Below, in pieces: positions 24,439-32,525 of a stretch of DNA of 43,578 nt. Origin of the DNA: Bryobacteraceae bacterium (GTDB taxonomy: Bacteria > Acidobacteriota > Terriglobia > Bryobacterales > Bryobacteraceae); assembly GCA_019748195.1 (NCBI GenBank), contig JAIEPW010000057.1:1-43578 (forward strand), written 5' to 3'. The notes beneath the pieces were generated by a model. That model saw only the letters and a program-made list of their open reading frames with translations, was not told the origin of the DNA and made no database searches. The position numbers and the translations under genes were made by a program. Numbering within the stretch: position 1 is the stretch's first letter; each line of letters starts with the position of its first letter.

Positions 24439-25956
24439 ATGCCCCTCAGCAGGAGGAAGTTCCTCAGCACCACCGCCGCGGCTCCCCTGTTCGGGCAGGC
24501 GCCCGCCGTGATCCCTTCCGGGAAACTGCGCCCGCGAGTTGATTGGGGCGCGATGGCGGGCGACGTTTCGCCGCGCGGCGCGCTACTCTGGGCGCGAACG
24601 GACCGGCCCTCGCGCATGGAGATCGAATTGCCCTCGGGATTTCGCGTCGACAGCCCGTACGCCCTCGAGGATTCCGATTTCACTGCGCGAGTCTGGATCC
24701 CCTTCCGAGGCTCCGGGCGGATTCGCTACCGGATCCGCTTTCGAAGCCTCGCGGATGGAACACTGAGCGCGCCCCTGGAAGGATCGTTGGCCGCCGCTCC
24801 GGGAGGCCCCCGCGACATCCGCTTCCTGTGGTCCGGCGACACCTGTGGCCAGGGCTGGGGCATCAATGCCGAATTCGGCGGCTTGAAAGGCTATGAAGTG
24901 ATGCGCCTCCGCCGCCCCGATTTCTTCCTCCACTCCGGCGACACCATCTATGCCGACGGCCCCATTCAATCCGAGGTCGCGCTCCCGGACGGAAAAATAT
25001 GGAAGAACCTCGTGACTGCGGAAAAAAGCAAGGTCGCCGAGACCCTCGACGAATTCCGGGGAAACTATCGCTACAACCTGCTCGACGCTAATGTTCGCCG
25101 GTTCCATTCCGAAGTTCCGCAAATCTGGCAATGGGACGATCACGAGGTCCGCAACAACTGGTCGCCCGGCAGTGACCTGCGTGAGGATTCACGCTACACG
25201 GAGAAAAACATCCACCTGCTGGCGGCGCGAGGCGCGAGGGCCTTCCGCGAGTATTCGCCGATCGCCGATCCCTCCCGCATCTTCCGGCGAGTCCCCTATG
25301 GCCCCCTGCTGGACATTTTCGTGATCGACTTGCGCAGCTTGCGCGGCCCCAACACCGCCAATCGCCAGGCGGAGCAAGGTCTTGAGACCGCTTACTTCGG
25401 CGCCGGTCAGCTTGCCTGGCTGAAAAGCGAACTGAAAGCTTCCGCCGCGGTCTGGAAGGTGATCGCCTCCGACATGCCCATCGGCCTAGTGGTAAGCGAC
25501 GGCCGCGACGCCGAGGGCCGTCCGCGATTTGAAAATTGCGCCAACGGCGACGGGCCGCCCCTCGGCCGCGAACTCGAAATCGCGTCGCTGCTCTCCTATG
25601 TGAAGCGAAATCGGATTCGGAATACCGTCTGGCTCACCGCCGATGTCCACTACACGGCGGCCCACTACTACGACCCCGCCAAGGCACACTTCACGGACTT
25701 CGATCCGTTCTGGGAATTCGTCTCCGGTCCCATCCACGCCGGAACGTTCGGACCCGCGGCCTTGGACAACACTTTCGGGCCGCGGGTGCTCTATTACAAA
25801 GCGCCGCCGCAAGGCCTGTCAAACCTTCCTCCCAGCGCCGGATTACAGTTCTTCGGCGAAGTCCAGATCGAAGGCGCAACGAAAGCATTGAGCGTCACCT
25901 TGCGCGACCTCAGCGGCGCGGCGCTCTATTCAAAATCTTTGGAGGCATTGTCATGA
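24439..25956 (+). CDS. PhoD-like alkaline phosphatase/phosphodiesterase
   Basis: A 505-residue protein with a Tat signal (SRRKFLSTTAAAPLFG). An N-terminal Fn3-like domain (about 36-115: WGAMAGDVSPRGALLWARTD onwards) precedes the metallophosphatase domain. Metal ligands are in FLWSGDTCGQGW, FFLHSGDTIYADGP, WDDHEVRNNW and TADVHYTAAHYY. PhoD enzymes are exported by Tat and hydrolyse phosphate mono- and diesters, including teichoic acid and phospholipid head groups, with calcium and iron. It starts an operon: the ATG of the small repeat protein overlaps its stop, and the FUSC gene overlaps that. Confidence 0.88.
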   Translation: MPLSRRKFLSTTAAAPLFGQAPAVIPSGKLRPRVDWGAMAGDVSPRGALLWARTDRPSRMEIELPSGFRVDSPYALEDSDFTARVWIPFRGSGRIRYRIRFRSLADGTLSAPLEGSLAAAPGGPRDIRFLWSGDTCGQGWGINAEFGGLKGYEVMRLRRPDFFLHSGDTIYADGPIQSEVALPDGKIWKNLVTAEKSKVAETLDEFRGNYRYNLLDANVRRFHSEVPQIWQWDDHEVRNNWSPGSDLREDSRYTEKNIHLLAARGARAFREYSPIADPSRIFRRVPYGPLLDIFVIDLRSLRGPNTANRQAEQGLETAYFGAGQLAWLKSELKASAAVWKVIASDMPIGLVVSDGRDAEGRPRFENCANGDGPPLGRELEIASLLSYVKRNRIRNTVWLTADVHYTAAHYYDPAKAHFTDFDPFWEFVSGPIHAGTFGPAALDNTFGPRVLYYKAPPQGLSNLPPSAGLQFFGEVQIEGATKALSVTLRDLSGAALYSKSLEALS

Positions 25957-26195
25957 CTACCGGGTTGGAACGATATCAGGTGAAGCGCGTCGCGGCCGGA
26001 GCTGTTTCGGGCGGCGCTCTGGCCCTCGGCGCGATGGCCGTGGGCGCGCTCGCGCTCGGAGCGCTGGCCATTGGATCGCTCGCCATCGGCCGTCTGGCGC
26101 TCGGCAAAGGGCGCATTAAGGCGCTGGAGATCGATGAGCTGACCGTACGCCGCCTCCGCATTCTGGAGACTTCTGAAACGAAGAATGCCGGTTGA
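25953..26195 (+). CDS. Small protein with five-residue periodicity (beta-helix-like)
   Basis: An 80-residue protein starting at the ATG that overlaps the PhoD stop by four bases. After 17 ordinary residues (TTGLERYQVKRVAAGAV) the sequence repeats every five residues: GALAL, GAMAV, GALAL, GALAI, GSLAI, GRLAL. The same spacing continues in a polar form, KALEI, DELTV, RRLRI, with Leu at position 3 and Ile/Val at position 5. This is the periodicity of pentapeptide-repeat right-handed beta-helices, but the Gly-Ala content also allows a membrane-inserted segment. No Cys or charged active-site residues stand out. Function unknown; tight coupling to PhoD and FUSC suggests an envelope role. Confidence 0.75.
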   Translation: MTTGLERYQVKRVAAGAVSGGALALGAMAVGALALGALAIGSLAIGRLALGKGRIKALEIDELTVRRLRILETSETKNAG

Positions 26196-28305
26196 CGCCC
26201 TGCTCGCCTCCGGGCGATCCCACCCGTGGTTTCGCAAGCTGACGGCATTGGGATTCCAGCCCGCAACCGGCATCCGCATGACCGCCGCCGCCGTCACCCC
26301 CATGGCGGTCGGGCAGGCGATTGGACTGCCCGAAGCGGGGGTTCTGGTGGGCGTGGGCGGCTTGTTCGTCTCCTTCTTGGATTCCGGTGGAGCTTACCGG
26401 CAGCGCGCCCGGACAATGCTAACCGCGGCGGTCGCCATTGCCCTGTCCGGGGCCTTCGGTGTCCTGGCTGCTTCACACGGCGTTTGGGCCGGAATTACGC
26501 TGTTCTGCATGGCCTTCGCCACCGGCCTTTGCGGGGCTTTCGGCGCCGTCGCGGAGAGCACCAGCCTTTTTGTACTGATCGCCTTCATTGTCAGCCAGAA
26601 CTCGCCGGGAGGCTGGAACGACGCGATGCTCCGCTTTGCTGGACTCGGCGCCGGCGGCGTCTGGGCGACTCTCGTTTCACTGATCCTCTGGCCCTTGCGC
26701 CCCTACGGTCCGCAGTTGGACGCGGTGGCCGGAGGCTACCGCTCCCTGGCCGCCCTCTTCCAGACACGCCTGGGCACGGATCCCGCGTCGCTGGCCGAGC
26801 GGCGTGCCGTCGAGAATGCGCTCGCCCAGGCTCGCGAACGGACACTCGAGAACCGCGCGTCCCGCCAGGGCATCAGCCCCATCGGTCAAAACCTGCTGGT
26901 GCTGATCCGCCAATGCGATCTGCTCTACGCCGCTGGCATTTCACTGGACACGGCCGCCTCCATAGCCGAGCATCGCGGATCTGTCACGGCTTACCGCCGG
27001 CCCCTGCGCGCGCTGGTACTCACGGTTTCCCGCGCTGCCGGCCAACTGGCTGCCGCGATCTCCGCCGGCGGCGGGCCCGGTGTGGACCGGTCGCGTTTCG
27101 ATCGCGCCCTGAACCGGTTCTGCCGCCGCGCAGCCGCCGGCAACGACGAAACGCGCGCTGTGCTCCGCGGCGTGCAGCGGATCGCGACCCTTCTCAATAC
27201 CGCCATTCAGGCGTGCACCGCGCTGAAGCAACCGGCTTCGGAGCGCGCCGGAGAAATGGACCCGCCCGTCCCGGAGTCAGGCGACTGGCGCGAGAAGCTG
27301 GCCGCGCTTTGGACCCTGGATTCGCTCATCCTGCGGCACGCGCTTCGTCTCGCGGTCACCGCAACCCTCGGCCTGTGGATCGCCTGGGCGTGGCGCCTGC
27401 ATCGTGGAGCCTGGGTGCCTCTGACCGTGGCCATCATCCTGAAGCCCGATTTCGGAGGCACCCGCGACAAGGCGCTCGGCCGCGTCGCCGGTACAATGCT
27501 CGGCGGAGTCATCGCCGCAGTGCTCGATTTCTACCTGGGCAATCCCTGGCTCAACGTCGCCGCGCTCGTGCCGCTGGGAATTCTCGCCTTCTCTCAGAAA
27601 GCCGTCGCCTATCAGCGCTTCGTTCTGTTCCTCACCGTTTTCGTTCTGGTGATGCTGAACCTGGTGGATCATGGCGATTGGCGCGATCCGCTCTTTCGCA
27701 TCGTGGATACCGCAATCGCGGGAGCGCTTGCGCTCCTCACCGCGCAATTATTCTTCCCCAAGTCGGGCATCGATGAGTTCCCGGCCCGCATCGGCGACGC
27801 CCTGCAGGCGATCCGGACCTATCTGGGCGGCGTGCTGCTGCGCTTCCGGGGCGGCGATCCCGGCCCGCTTCGCAATCAGCGGCTGAACGCGCAACTCGCC
27901 GCGGCCAACCTCGCCGTGGACTTTCAAAGATTTCTCAGCGAGAATCGCGAGCGCGCCGAAGCCGAGCCTGTGTATTCGCTGGTGAATTCTGTCCAGCGCC
28001 TGGCGGACGACACCATCACGCTGGCGCAGTACACCCCGGACAAGCCCGATGAGCAAGCGTTGTCCCAAATCCTTCGATTCGACGAGGAGACCGGGAACCT
28101 GCTCCGCGACCTCGAAATCGCCGCGCGAAACCGCGCCCTGCCACCCGCCGCGCCCGATTTCGAGGGTGCGCTCGATCGCTTGCAGGGCTCCCTCACGCCG
28201 GCGCGCAACGCGGCTACGTTGATTGTCGAGGAAATGCAGGGGATCCGCAATGCCTTGGTGCGCCTGGAAAAGGCGCACCGCAGCGGCAGTAACCTGTTGG
28301 CTTAA
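26185..28305 (+). CDS. FUSC family inner-membrane transporter
   Basis: A 706-residue protein with the duplicated FUSC layout. An N-terminal membrane block of about five or six helices (MTAAAVTPMAVGQAIGLPEAGVL onwards, ending VSLILWPLRPYGP) is followed by a large helical soluble region (about 175-365). A second membrane block begins RHALRLAVTATLGLWIAWAW and contains RGAWVPLTVAIILKPDFGGTRDKALGRVAGTMLGG, the family signature. A C-terminal helical region follows. FUSC proteins such as AaeB and YccS export aromatic acids or other hydrophobic compounds, often with a MFP partner; none is encoded nearby. The start overlaps the small repeat gene by 11 bases and the 3' end converges with the SulP gene. 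Confidence 0.85.
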   Translation: MPVDALLASGRSHPWFRKLTALGFQPATGIRMTAAAVTPMAVGQAIGLPEAGVLVGVGGLFVSFLDSGGAYRQRARTMLTAAVAIALSGAFGVLAASHGVWAGITLFCMAFATGLCGAFGAVAESTSLFVLIAFIVSQNSPGGWNDAMLRFAGLGAGGVWATLVSLILWPLRPYGPQLDAVAGGYRSLAALFQTRLGTDPASLAERRAVENALAQARERTLENRASRQGISPIGQNLLVLIRQCDLLYAAGISLDTAASIAEHRGSVTAYRRPLRALVLTVSRAAGQLAAAISAGGGPGVDRSRFDRALNRFCRRAAAGNDETRAVLRGVQRIATLLNTAIQACTALKQPASERAGEMDPPVPESGDWREKLAALWTLDSLILRHALRLAVTATLGLWIAWAWRLHRGAWVPLTVAIILKPDFGGTRDKALGRVAGTMLGGVIAAVLDFYLGNPWLNVAALVPLGILAFSQKAVAYQRFVLFLTVFVLVMLNLVDHGDWRDPLFRIVDTAIAGALALLTAQLFFPKSGIDEFPARIGDALQAIRTYLGGVLLRFRGGDPGPLRNQRLNAQLAAANLAVDFQRFLSENRERAEAEPVYSLVNSVQRLADDTITLAQYTPDKPDEQALSQILRFDEETGNLLRDLEIAARNRALPPAAPDFEGALDRLQGSLTPARNAATLIVEEMQGIRNALVRLEKAHRSGSNLLA

Positions 28306-28309
28306 CCGG

Positions 28310-29905
28310 TTACTTTCGCGTGCCGCCCTCGGCCGGCACCGGGGCGGGCTCGGGGCCAGGCAGGGCGCCCTCCACCTCCAGCGGAGCTGTTGTCACCGCT
28401 GGATGGGGAGTTCCCCACGAACGCGACATCAGTTCCCCCCACTCCACGCAAAGACTCTTGCCGTTGGACGCATGCTGCGCTTCCCAGTTGGACAGCAATT
28501 CGAGGCAGGCGTGGTCGATGTATGTAAGCCGGTCCAGGTGAAGGTGGAGCTCGCACGAATCCGGAACCTTCTCGAGCGCGCCGGACAGCGCGGGAAGGCG
28601 GACGAAGGTGGCCGCGCCCCTCAGGTATAAGTGCGCCCTCCGTCTGTCCGGCTCCACTTCCAGGCGTGCTTCCAGCCGTGTAAACGCGTACAGGATCTTC
28701 AGGAAGGAGAGAACCACGCCGACGATGACACCCGTCAACAGATCCTTCACCACGATGGTGATCAGCGTAATGAAGTAGATCGCCAACGGCACTCGCCCAT
28801 AGGAAGCCAGCTTCTTCACGTGCTCGCGGTTCACCAGTTTGTATCCGGTGTGGACCAGGATCGCCGCCAGCGATGCTGTCGGGATGTACTTCAGAATGGC
28901 GGGAAACGCCGCCACCGTCACCAGCAGCCACATTCCGTGCATTACGGCGGACCAGCGCGTCTTCGCGCCCGCCTGCACGTTGGCCGAACTGCGGACAATC
29001 ACGCCGGTCATCGGCAGGGCGCCCGCGAATCCGCACAGAAGGTTCCCGACGCCCTGCGCCCACAGCTCGCGATCGAAGTTGGTCCGCGGCCCAGTGTGCA
29101 TCCGGTCCACGGCGCCGGCGCTCAGCAGGGTCTCCGCGCTGGCCACGAACGCCAGCGCCGCCGCTTCCAGAATGATCTTCCAATCCGTCAGCTTCCACAA
29201 CGTGTCCGCCGTCGGCGGATGGATCGCCTCCAGCAACGTGTTGGGAACATCTACGTTGTTGATCGGCAGCCCCAGCCAAAGGTCCACCACCGTCGCCACC
29301 ACCACCGCCACCAGCGGCGCGGGAACCAGCTTCAACGCCGCCGGCTTGAAGTGCGTCCAGAGAACCAGAATCACGATGGTGAGGATGCCGATGAAGGCCG
29401 CCAGGTGATGGTTGCTCCCGTCCATGGGCAGCAAGCCTTTGTACACCGCCTCCGGAATGGAAATCAGGTTCTGCAGCCCCGATGCCCGAGGCTTATCGTC
29501 CACCATGACGTGGAACTGGCTGGCAAAGATCAAGACGCCGATGCCGGCGAGCATGCCGAAGACTACCGCCGGCGTGATCGCGCGGAATACCTGCCCCAGT
29601 TTCAGAAGCCCCGCCGCCAACTGGATCAGCCCCGCGCCGATCAGTATGACGCCCAGGGTGGCGATCCCCTGTTCCTGCACCAGTTCGTAAACGATTACCG
29701 CCAGCCCCGCTGCGGGACCCGAGATCTGCAGCGGCGATCCGGAGAACATTCCGACAATCAGCCCCCCGATCACGCCCGAGATCACGCCCATCGCGGGCGG
29801 AACGCCGGAGGCGATCGCCACACCCATGCAAAGGGGCAAGGCGACCAGAAACACGACCACCGATGCGAGAAACTCCCGTAGAAGCTCACGCCGGCCAATC
29901 CTCAT
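28310..29905 (-). CDS. SulP family anion transporter, probable bicarbonate transporter
   Basis: A 531-residue transporter with about 12 membrane segments. SulP landmarks include FLVALPLCMGVAIASGVPPAMGVISG, GSPLQISGPAAGLAVIVYELV, and the core FVASAETLLSAGAVDRM followed by ALPMTGVIVRSSANVQAGAKTR. A short C-terminal STAS domain holds LHLHLDRLTYIDHACLELL and ends with a Pro-rich tail. Family members carry sulfate, bicarbonate or dicarboxylates. The gene overlaps the beta-carbonic anhydrase gene by four bases (ATGA), and SulP-carbonic anhydrase pairs or fusions are known in bacteria, so bicarbonate or coupled CO2 supply is most likely. Direction and ion coupling cannot be read from sequence. Confidence 0.87.
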   Translation of the reverse strand: MRIGRRELLREFLASVVVFLVALPLCMGVAIASGVPPAMGVISGVIGGLIVGMFSGSPLQISGPAAGLAVIVYELVQEQGIATLGVILIGAGLIQLAAGLLKLGQVFRAITPAVVFGMLAGIGVLIFASQFHVMVDDKPRASGLQNLISIPEAVYKGLLPMDGSNHHLAAFIGILTIVILVLWTHFKPAALKLVPAPLVAVVVATVVDLWLGLPINNVDVPNTLLEAIHPPTADTLWKLTDWKIILEAAALAFVASAETLLSAGAVDRMHTGPRTNFDRELWAQGVGNLLCGFAGALPMTGVIVRSSANVQAGAKTRWSAVMHGMWLLVTVAAFPAILKYIPTASLAAILVHTGYKLVNREHVKKLASYGRVPLAIYFITLITIVVKDLLTGVIVGVVLSFLKILYAFTRLEARLEVEPDRRRAHLYLRGAATFVRLPALSGALEKVPDSCELHLHLDRLTYIDHACLELLSNWEAQHASNGKSLCVEWGELMSRSWGTPHPAVTTAPLEVEGALPGPEPAPVPAEGGTRK

Positions 29906-30570
29906 AGAGCGAGCGTCTCCCCGGGCTGCCAGGCTCTCACCAATTGCTCCCGGTTTCCCGAAACGGGCTCGAAGGCTTTCTTGCTCTCGTTCAGAACGTA
30001 GACCTCACCCGTTTCGATCTCGTAAAACCATCCATGCAGCGACAACTCGCCCTTCGCCATCTTCACGGCAACAGACGGATGAGTTCGAAGGTTGGTGAGT
30101 TGTGTAACCACGTTTTGCTCCGTCAACGCCCGCAGCAGTTGCTCTTCCGGCGGCAGCGGCTCCACCTCCATCACGGTCCGGCGCGCCGCTTCCGCGTGAT
30201 GCAGCCAGCCCAGCACGCTCGGGAGCTTCGCCAGCCTTTCGGAGTGCAGCAGCGCGCGCATGGCCCCGCAATCGGAATGTCCGCAGATAATCACATGCTT
30301 CACGCCCAGCACGCTCACCGAATACTCGATGGTCGCGGAAACGCCGCCGTAAGCAGCACCATAAGGGGGAACGATGTTGCCGACATCCCGGCATTGGAAT
30401 AGCTCGCCCGGTTTGCACTGCGTGATCAGATTGGGCATCACGCGCGAATCCGCGCACGTGAGAAACAAAGCGCGCGGGTTCTGCTCGAAAGCCAGCTTCT
30501 GGAATACGTCCCGCTGCTCCGGGAACACCTCGCGCTGAAAGCGCGCAACCCCCGCCAGAATCTTGTCCAT
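29902..30570 (-). CDS. Beta-class carbonic anhydrase
   Basis: A 222-residue zinc enzyme interconverting CO2 and bicarbonate. The metal site is complete: Cys39 in TCADSR with Asp41 and Arg43, His98 and Cys101 in CGHSDCGAM. RDVGNIVPPYG and SVAVKMAKGELSLHGWFYEIETGEV are typical for the clade of plant-type/beta enzymes. There is no signal peptide, so it is cytoplasmic. The start has a strong AGGAGG ribosome-binding site at about 30577-30582 on the minus strand. The overlap with the downstream SulP gene points to a bicarbonate uptake or CO2-fixing supply module. Confidence 0.95.
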   Translation of the reverse strand: MDKILAGVARFQREVFPEQRDVFQKLAFEQNPRALFLTCADSRVMPNLITQCKPGELFQCRDVGNIVPPYGAAYGGVSATIEYSVSVLGVKHVIICGHSDCGAMRALLHSERLAKLPSVLGWLHHAEAARRTVMEVEPLPPEEQLLRALTEQNVVTQLTNLRTHPSVAVKMAKGELSLHGWFYEIETGEVYVLNESKKAFEPVSGNREQLVRAWQPGETLAL

Positions 30571-30584
30571 CTCCGCCCTCCTAG

Positions 30585-30650
30585 CCGATTCGAATTACAT
30601 TATCTTAATACAGCCCTAATGTACATGAAGAATCGTTCAGAGTCTAGCGG
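30585..30650 (-). promoter_or_regulatory. AT-rich upstream region of the carbonic anhydrase/SulP operon
   Basis: On the minus strand this segment is strikingly AT-rich for the window, with several TA-rich hexamers (TAAGAT, GATAAT, TGTAAT) and a TTCATG about 17-18 bases upstream of them. It very probably holds the operon promoter, but I cannot fix one -10/-35 pair. Confidence 0.35.
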
Positions 30651-30689
30651 TCCGGGGGGTTTGCGAAGCGATATCGACGGATCGACCGT

Positions 30690-32489
30690 CTACTTGCCGT
30701 CAACTGTCAGGCAAATCAACACGTTACCGCCGATGCCCTGCCACTGGGCAGAGCCGGAATTCAGATACACCCGGCCGTTCGCTACCGTGGCGGCGCCGTA
30801 ATCAATGGATCCGCCTTTGCCGGGCACGCCGTTAACGGTCGGGTACTCGCGTTTGGTGTCGAGGTCCCAAACGATCCTGCCGCTCTTCGTGTCGTAAGCG
30901 CGGAAGTGCCCATCTATGGAGCCGGAAAACACGATCCCCGGAATCGCGGTGATTGCCGCGGATTGCGCCCCCGTGCAGCCGGGCTGCCGCGGATCCTTGC
31001 AATCCAGTTCCGGCGCGTTTGTACGCCACAAGAGCTCGCCCGTCAACGGATTAAGAGCCGAGATCCCGCCCGGCTTCTTGCCGTCACTGCAGCGGAACAG
31101 GTCGGAGACTGCGGCGTACACAGCCGTCTGATCCGAGGCATGACCCCACTCCACGCCCCCCAAAGCGCCGCCCTGACCCACTTTGGTCGACCACAGCGTC
31201 CTGCCGCGGTTGTCCGGATCCAATCCATAGACGACGGCGGACTTTTGCGCGGCCACCAGAACATCCTTTCCGGATGCCGCGCGGACCAGAACCGGAGAAG
31301 TGCCGAAATCGAAGTCTGGACCCCGATTCTCCGGGCAATTGTTCACGCCCGGTTTGCCGCAGGCCATGGTGAAGTTGTCGTTCGGCGTGGCCTGGTTCGC
31401 CCATTTCATCGATCCGGTTTCCAAGTCGAAAGCGATCACCGCATTGGCGTAAGGGGTGGAAACCTCCGTATAAGAATTACCAGTGGCGACGTAGACCAGC
31501 TTGCGCTTCACGTCGATCGTGGGCGAGGACCAGATGGCTGCGCCGGCGGGCCCGTGCATCTGCGTGCCGGCCGAGTTCTTGCGATACGGCTTCGGCGGAT
31601 CCGGAATCGCGTACGCCTTCCAGATCTGTTTTCCGGTGGTGGCGTCCAGCGCTACCACGTTGCCCCGGAACGTGCAGCACTCGTAGCTGGGGGCCATCGC
31701 CGCCGGCTCCTCCAGTGACGACACCGGTACGTACAGGCGTCCTTCATGGAATGTAGGCGCTCCCGTGATCCGCGAAACCGGGTGCTCGTCCACATTGACG
31801 TTCCAGATCTCCTTGCCGGTCTGGACATCCACGGCATAGGCGTTCGACTGCGTATCGCCGAAGAACACCGCCCAGCGATTGGCGATACGGCCCACGCTGA
31901 GGGCGTGGCGGACTGAGGTGGCCGCGGTGAACTTCCAGTATGTACACCCGCTCTCGGCGTCCAGCGCGTAGACGTCGCCGGTGTAGCTGGCAGTGAACAC
32001 CCGCCCACCCACAACCGTCGGTTGCGAAGTCAGAGTGACGGCGCCCGGAAATCCGAAGGCCCACTTCACCTTCAGCCTCGGAACCGCGGCGGCGTCAAAC
32101 CCCGGTTTGGGCTGATAATGCAGGTTCGCGGGGTCGCGTCCCCAGCCGTTCCAGTCGTCCGGCGATGGACGGAAAGGCTTGGCCACCGTGCATCGCCCCT
32201 CGGATTCGCCTCCCGTCACCGTGATCGCGAAGTCCCTGCCCGCGACATAGCGCGCGATGGCGCGGATCTCCGGATCGGTAAGCCCGGCCGACTGCGGCAC
32301 CATGGCCCCCTGGCTCATCACCCGCCACAATTGCTCCGGCGGGCTTTGCCGAAGCTGTTCAAAACCGGGCATCCGCGGCTGTTGCGGTCCGTTATGACAT
32401 CCCGCGCAACGGGCCTTGTACAACGCTTCGCCGTCGGGCGGAGCGGCAAATGCCGGAACACAGAGAACAAACAGAAGACGGGTCCGCAT
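30690..32489 (-). CDS. Exported cytochrome c-PQQ quinoprotein, polyvinyl-alcohol-dehydrogenase-like (copy 2)
   Basis: A 599-residue periplasmic protein. A signal peptide precedes a small cytochrome c domain with heme motif CAGCH at 28-32 and a likely Met ligand in SQGAMVPQSAGL; an eight-bladed PQQ beta-propeller follows from about residue 100. Repeated blades carry the usual Trp-docking pattern (YALDAESGCTYWKF, YAVDVQTGKEIWNV, VALDATTGKQIWKA and others). An adjacent Cys-Cys pair in SYECCTFRG recalls the vicinal disulfide of quinoprotein alcohol dehydrogenases. The closest known type is polyvinyl alcohol dehydrogenase, which oxidises alcohol groups and passes electrons to its heme. It is a clear paralogue of the gene just upstream. 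Confidence 0.87.
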   Translation of the reverse strand: MRTRLLFVLCVPAFAAPPDGEALYKARCAGCHNGPQQPRMPGFEQLRQSPPEQLWRVMSQGAMVPQSAGLTDPEIRAIARYVAGRDFAITVTGGESEGRCTVAKPFRPSPDDWNGWGRDPANLHYQPKPGFDAAAVPRLKVKWAFGFPGAVTLTSQPTVVGGRVFTASYTGDVYALDAESGCTYWKFTAATSVRHALSVGRIANRWAVFFGDTQSNAYAVDVQTGKEIWNVNVDEHPVSRITGAPTFHEGRLYVPVSSLEEPAAMAPSYECCTFRGNVVALDATTGKQIWKAYAIPDPPKPYRKNSAGTQMHGPAGAAIWSSPTIDVKRKLVYVATGNSYTEVSTPYANAVIAFDLETGSMKWANQATPNDNFTMACGKPGVNNCPENRGPDFDFGTSPVLVRAASGKDVLVAAQKSAVVYGLDPDNRGRTLWSTKVGQGGALGGVEWGHASDQTAVYAAVSDLFRCSDGKKPGGISALNPLTGELLWRTNAPELDCKDPRQPGCTGAQSAAITAIPGIVFSGSIDGHFRAYDTKSGRIVWDLDTKREYPTVNGVPGKGGSIDYGAATVANGRVYLNSGSAQWQGIGGNVLICLTVDGK

Positions 32490-32525
32490 CCTGGAGGATC
32501 AATCTATCACAGGCTCGGCAACAGG

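Noticed and set aside
26226-27776. Plus-strand frame of about 516 codons within the FUSC gene
   Set aside because: It is a shifted frame of the FUSC gene with Arg/Pro-rich low-information sequence and no start signal.
28631-29881. Plus-strand frame of about 416 codons
   Set aside because: His/Arg/Gln-rich translation antisense to the SulP gene, whose membrane segments and motifs are clear.
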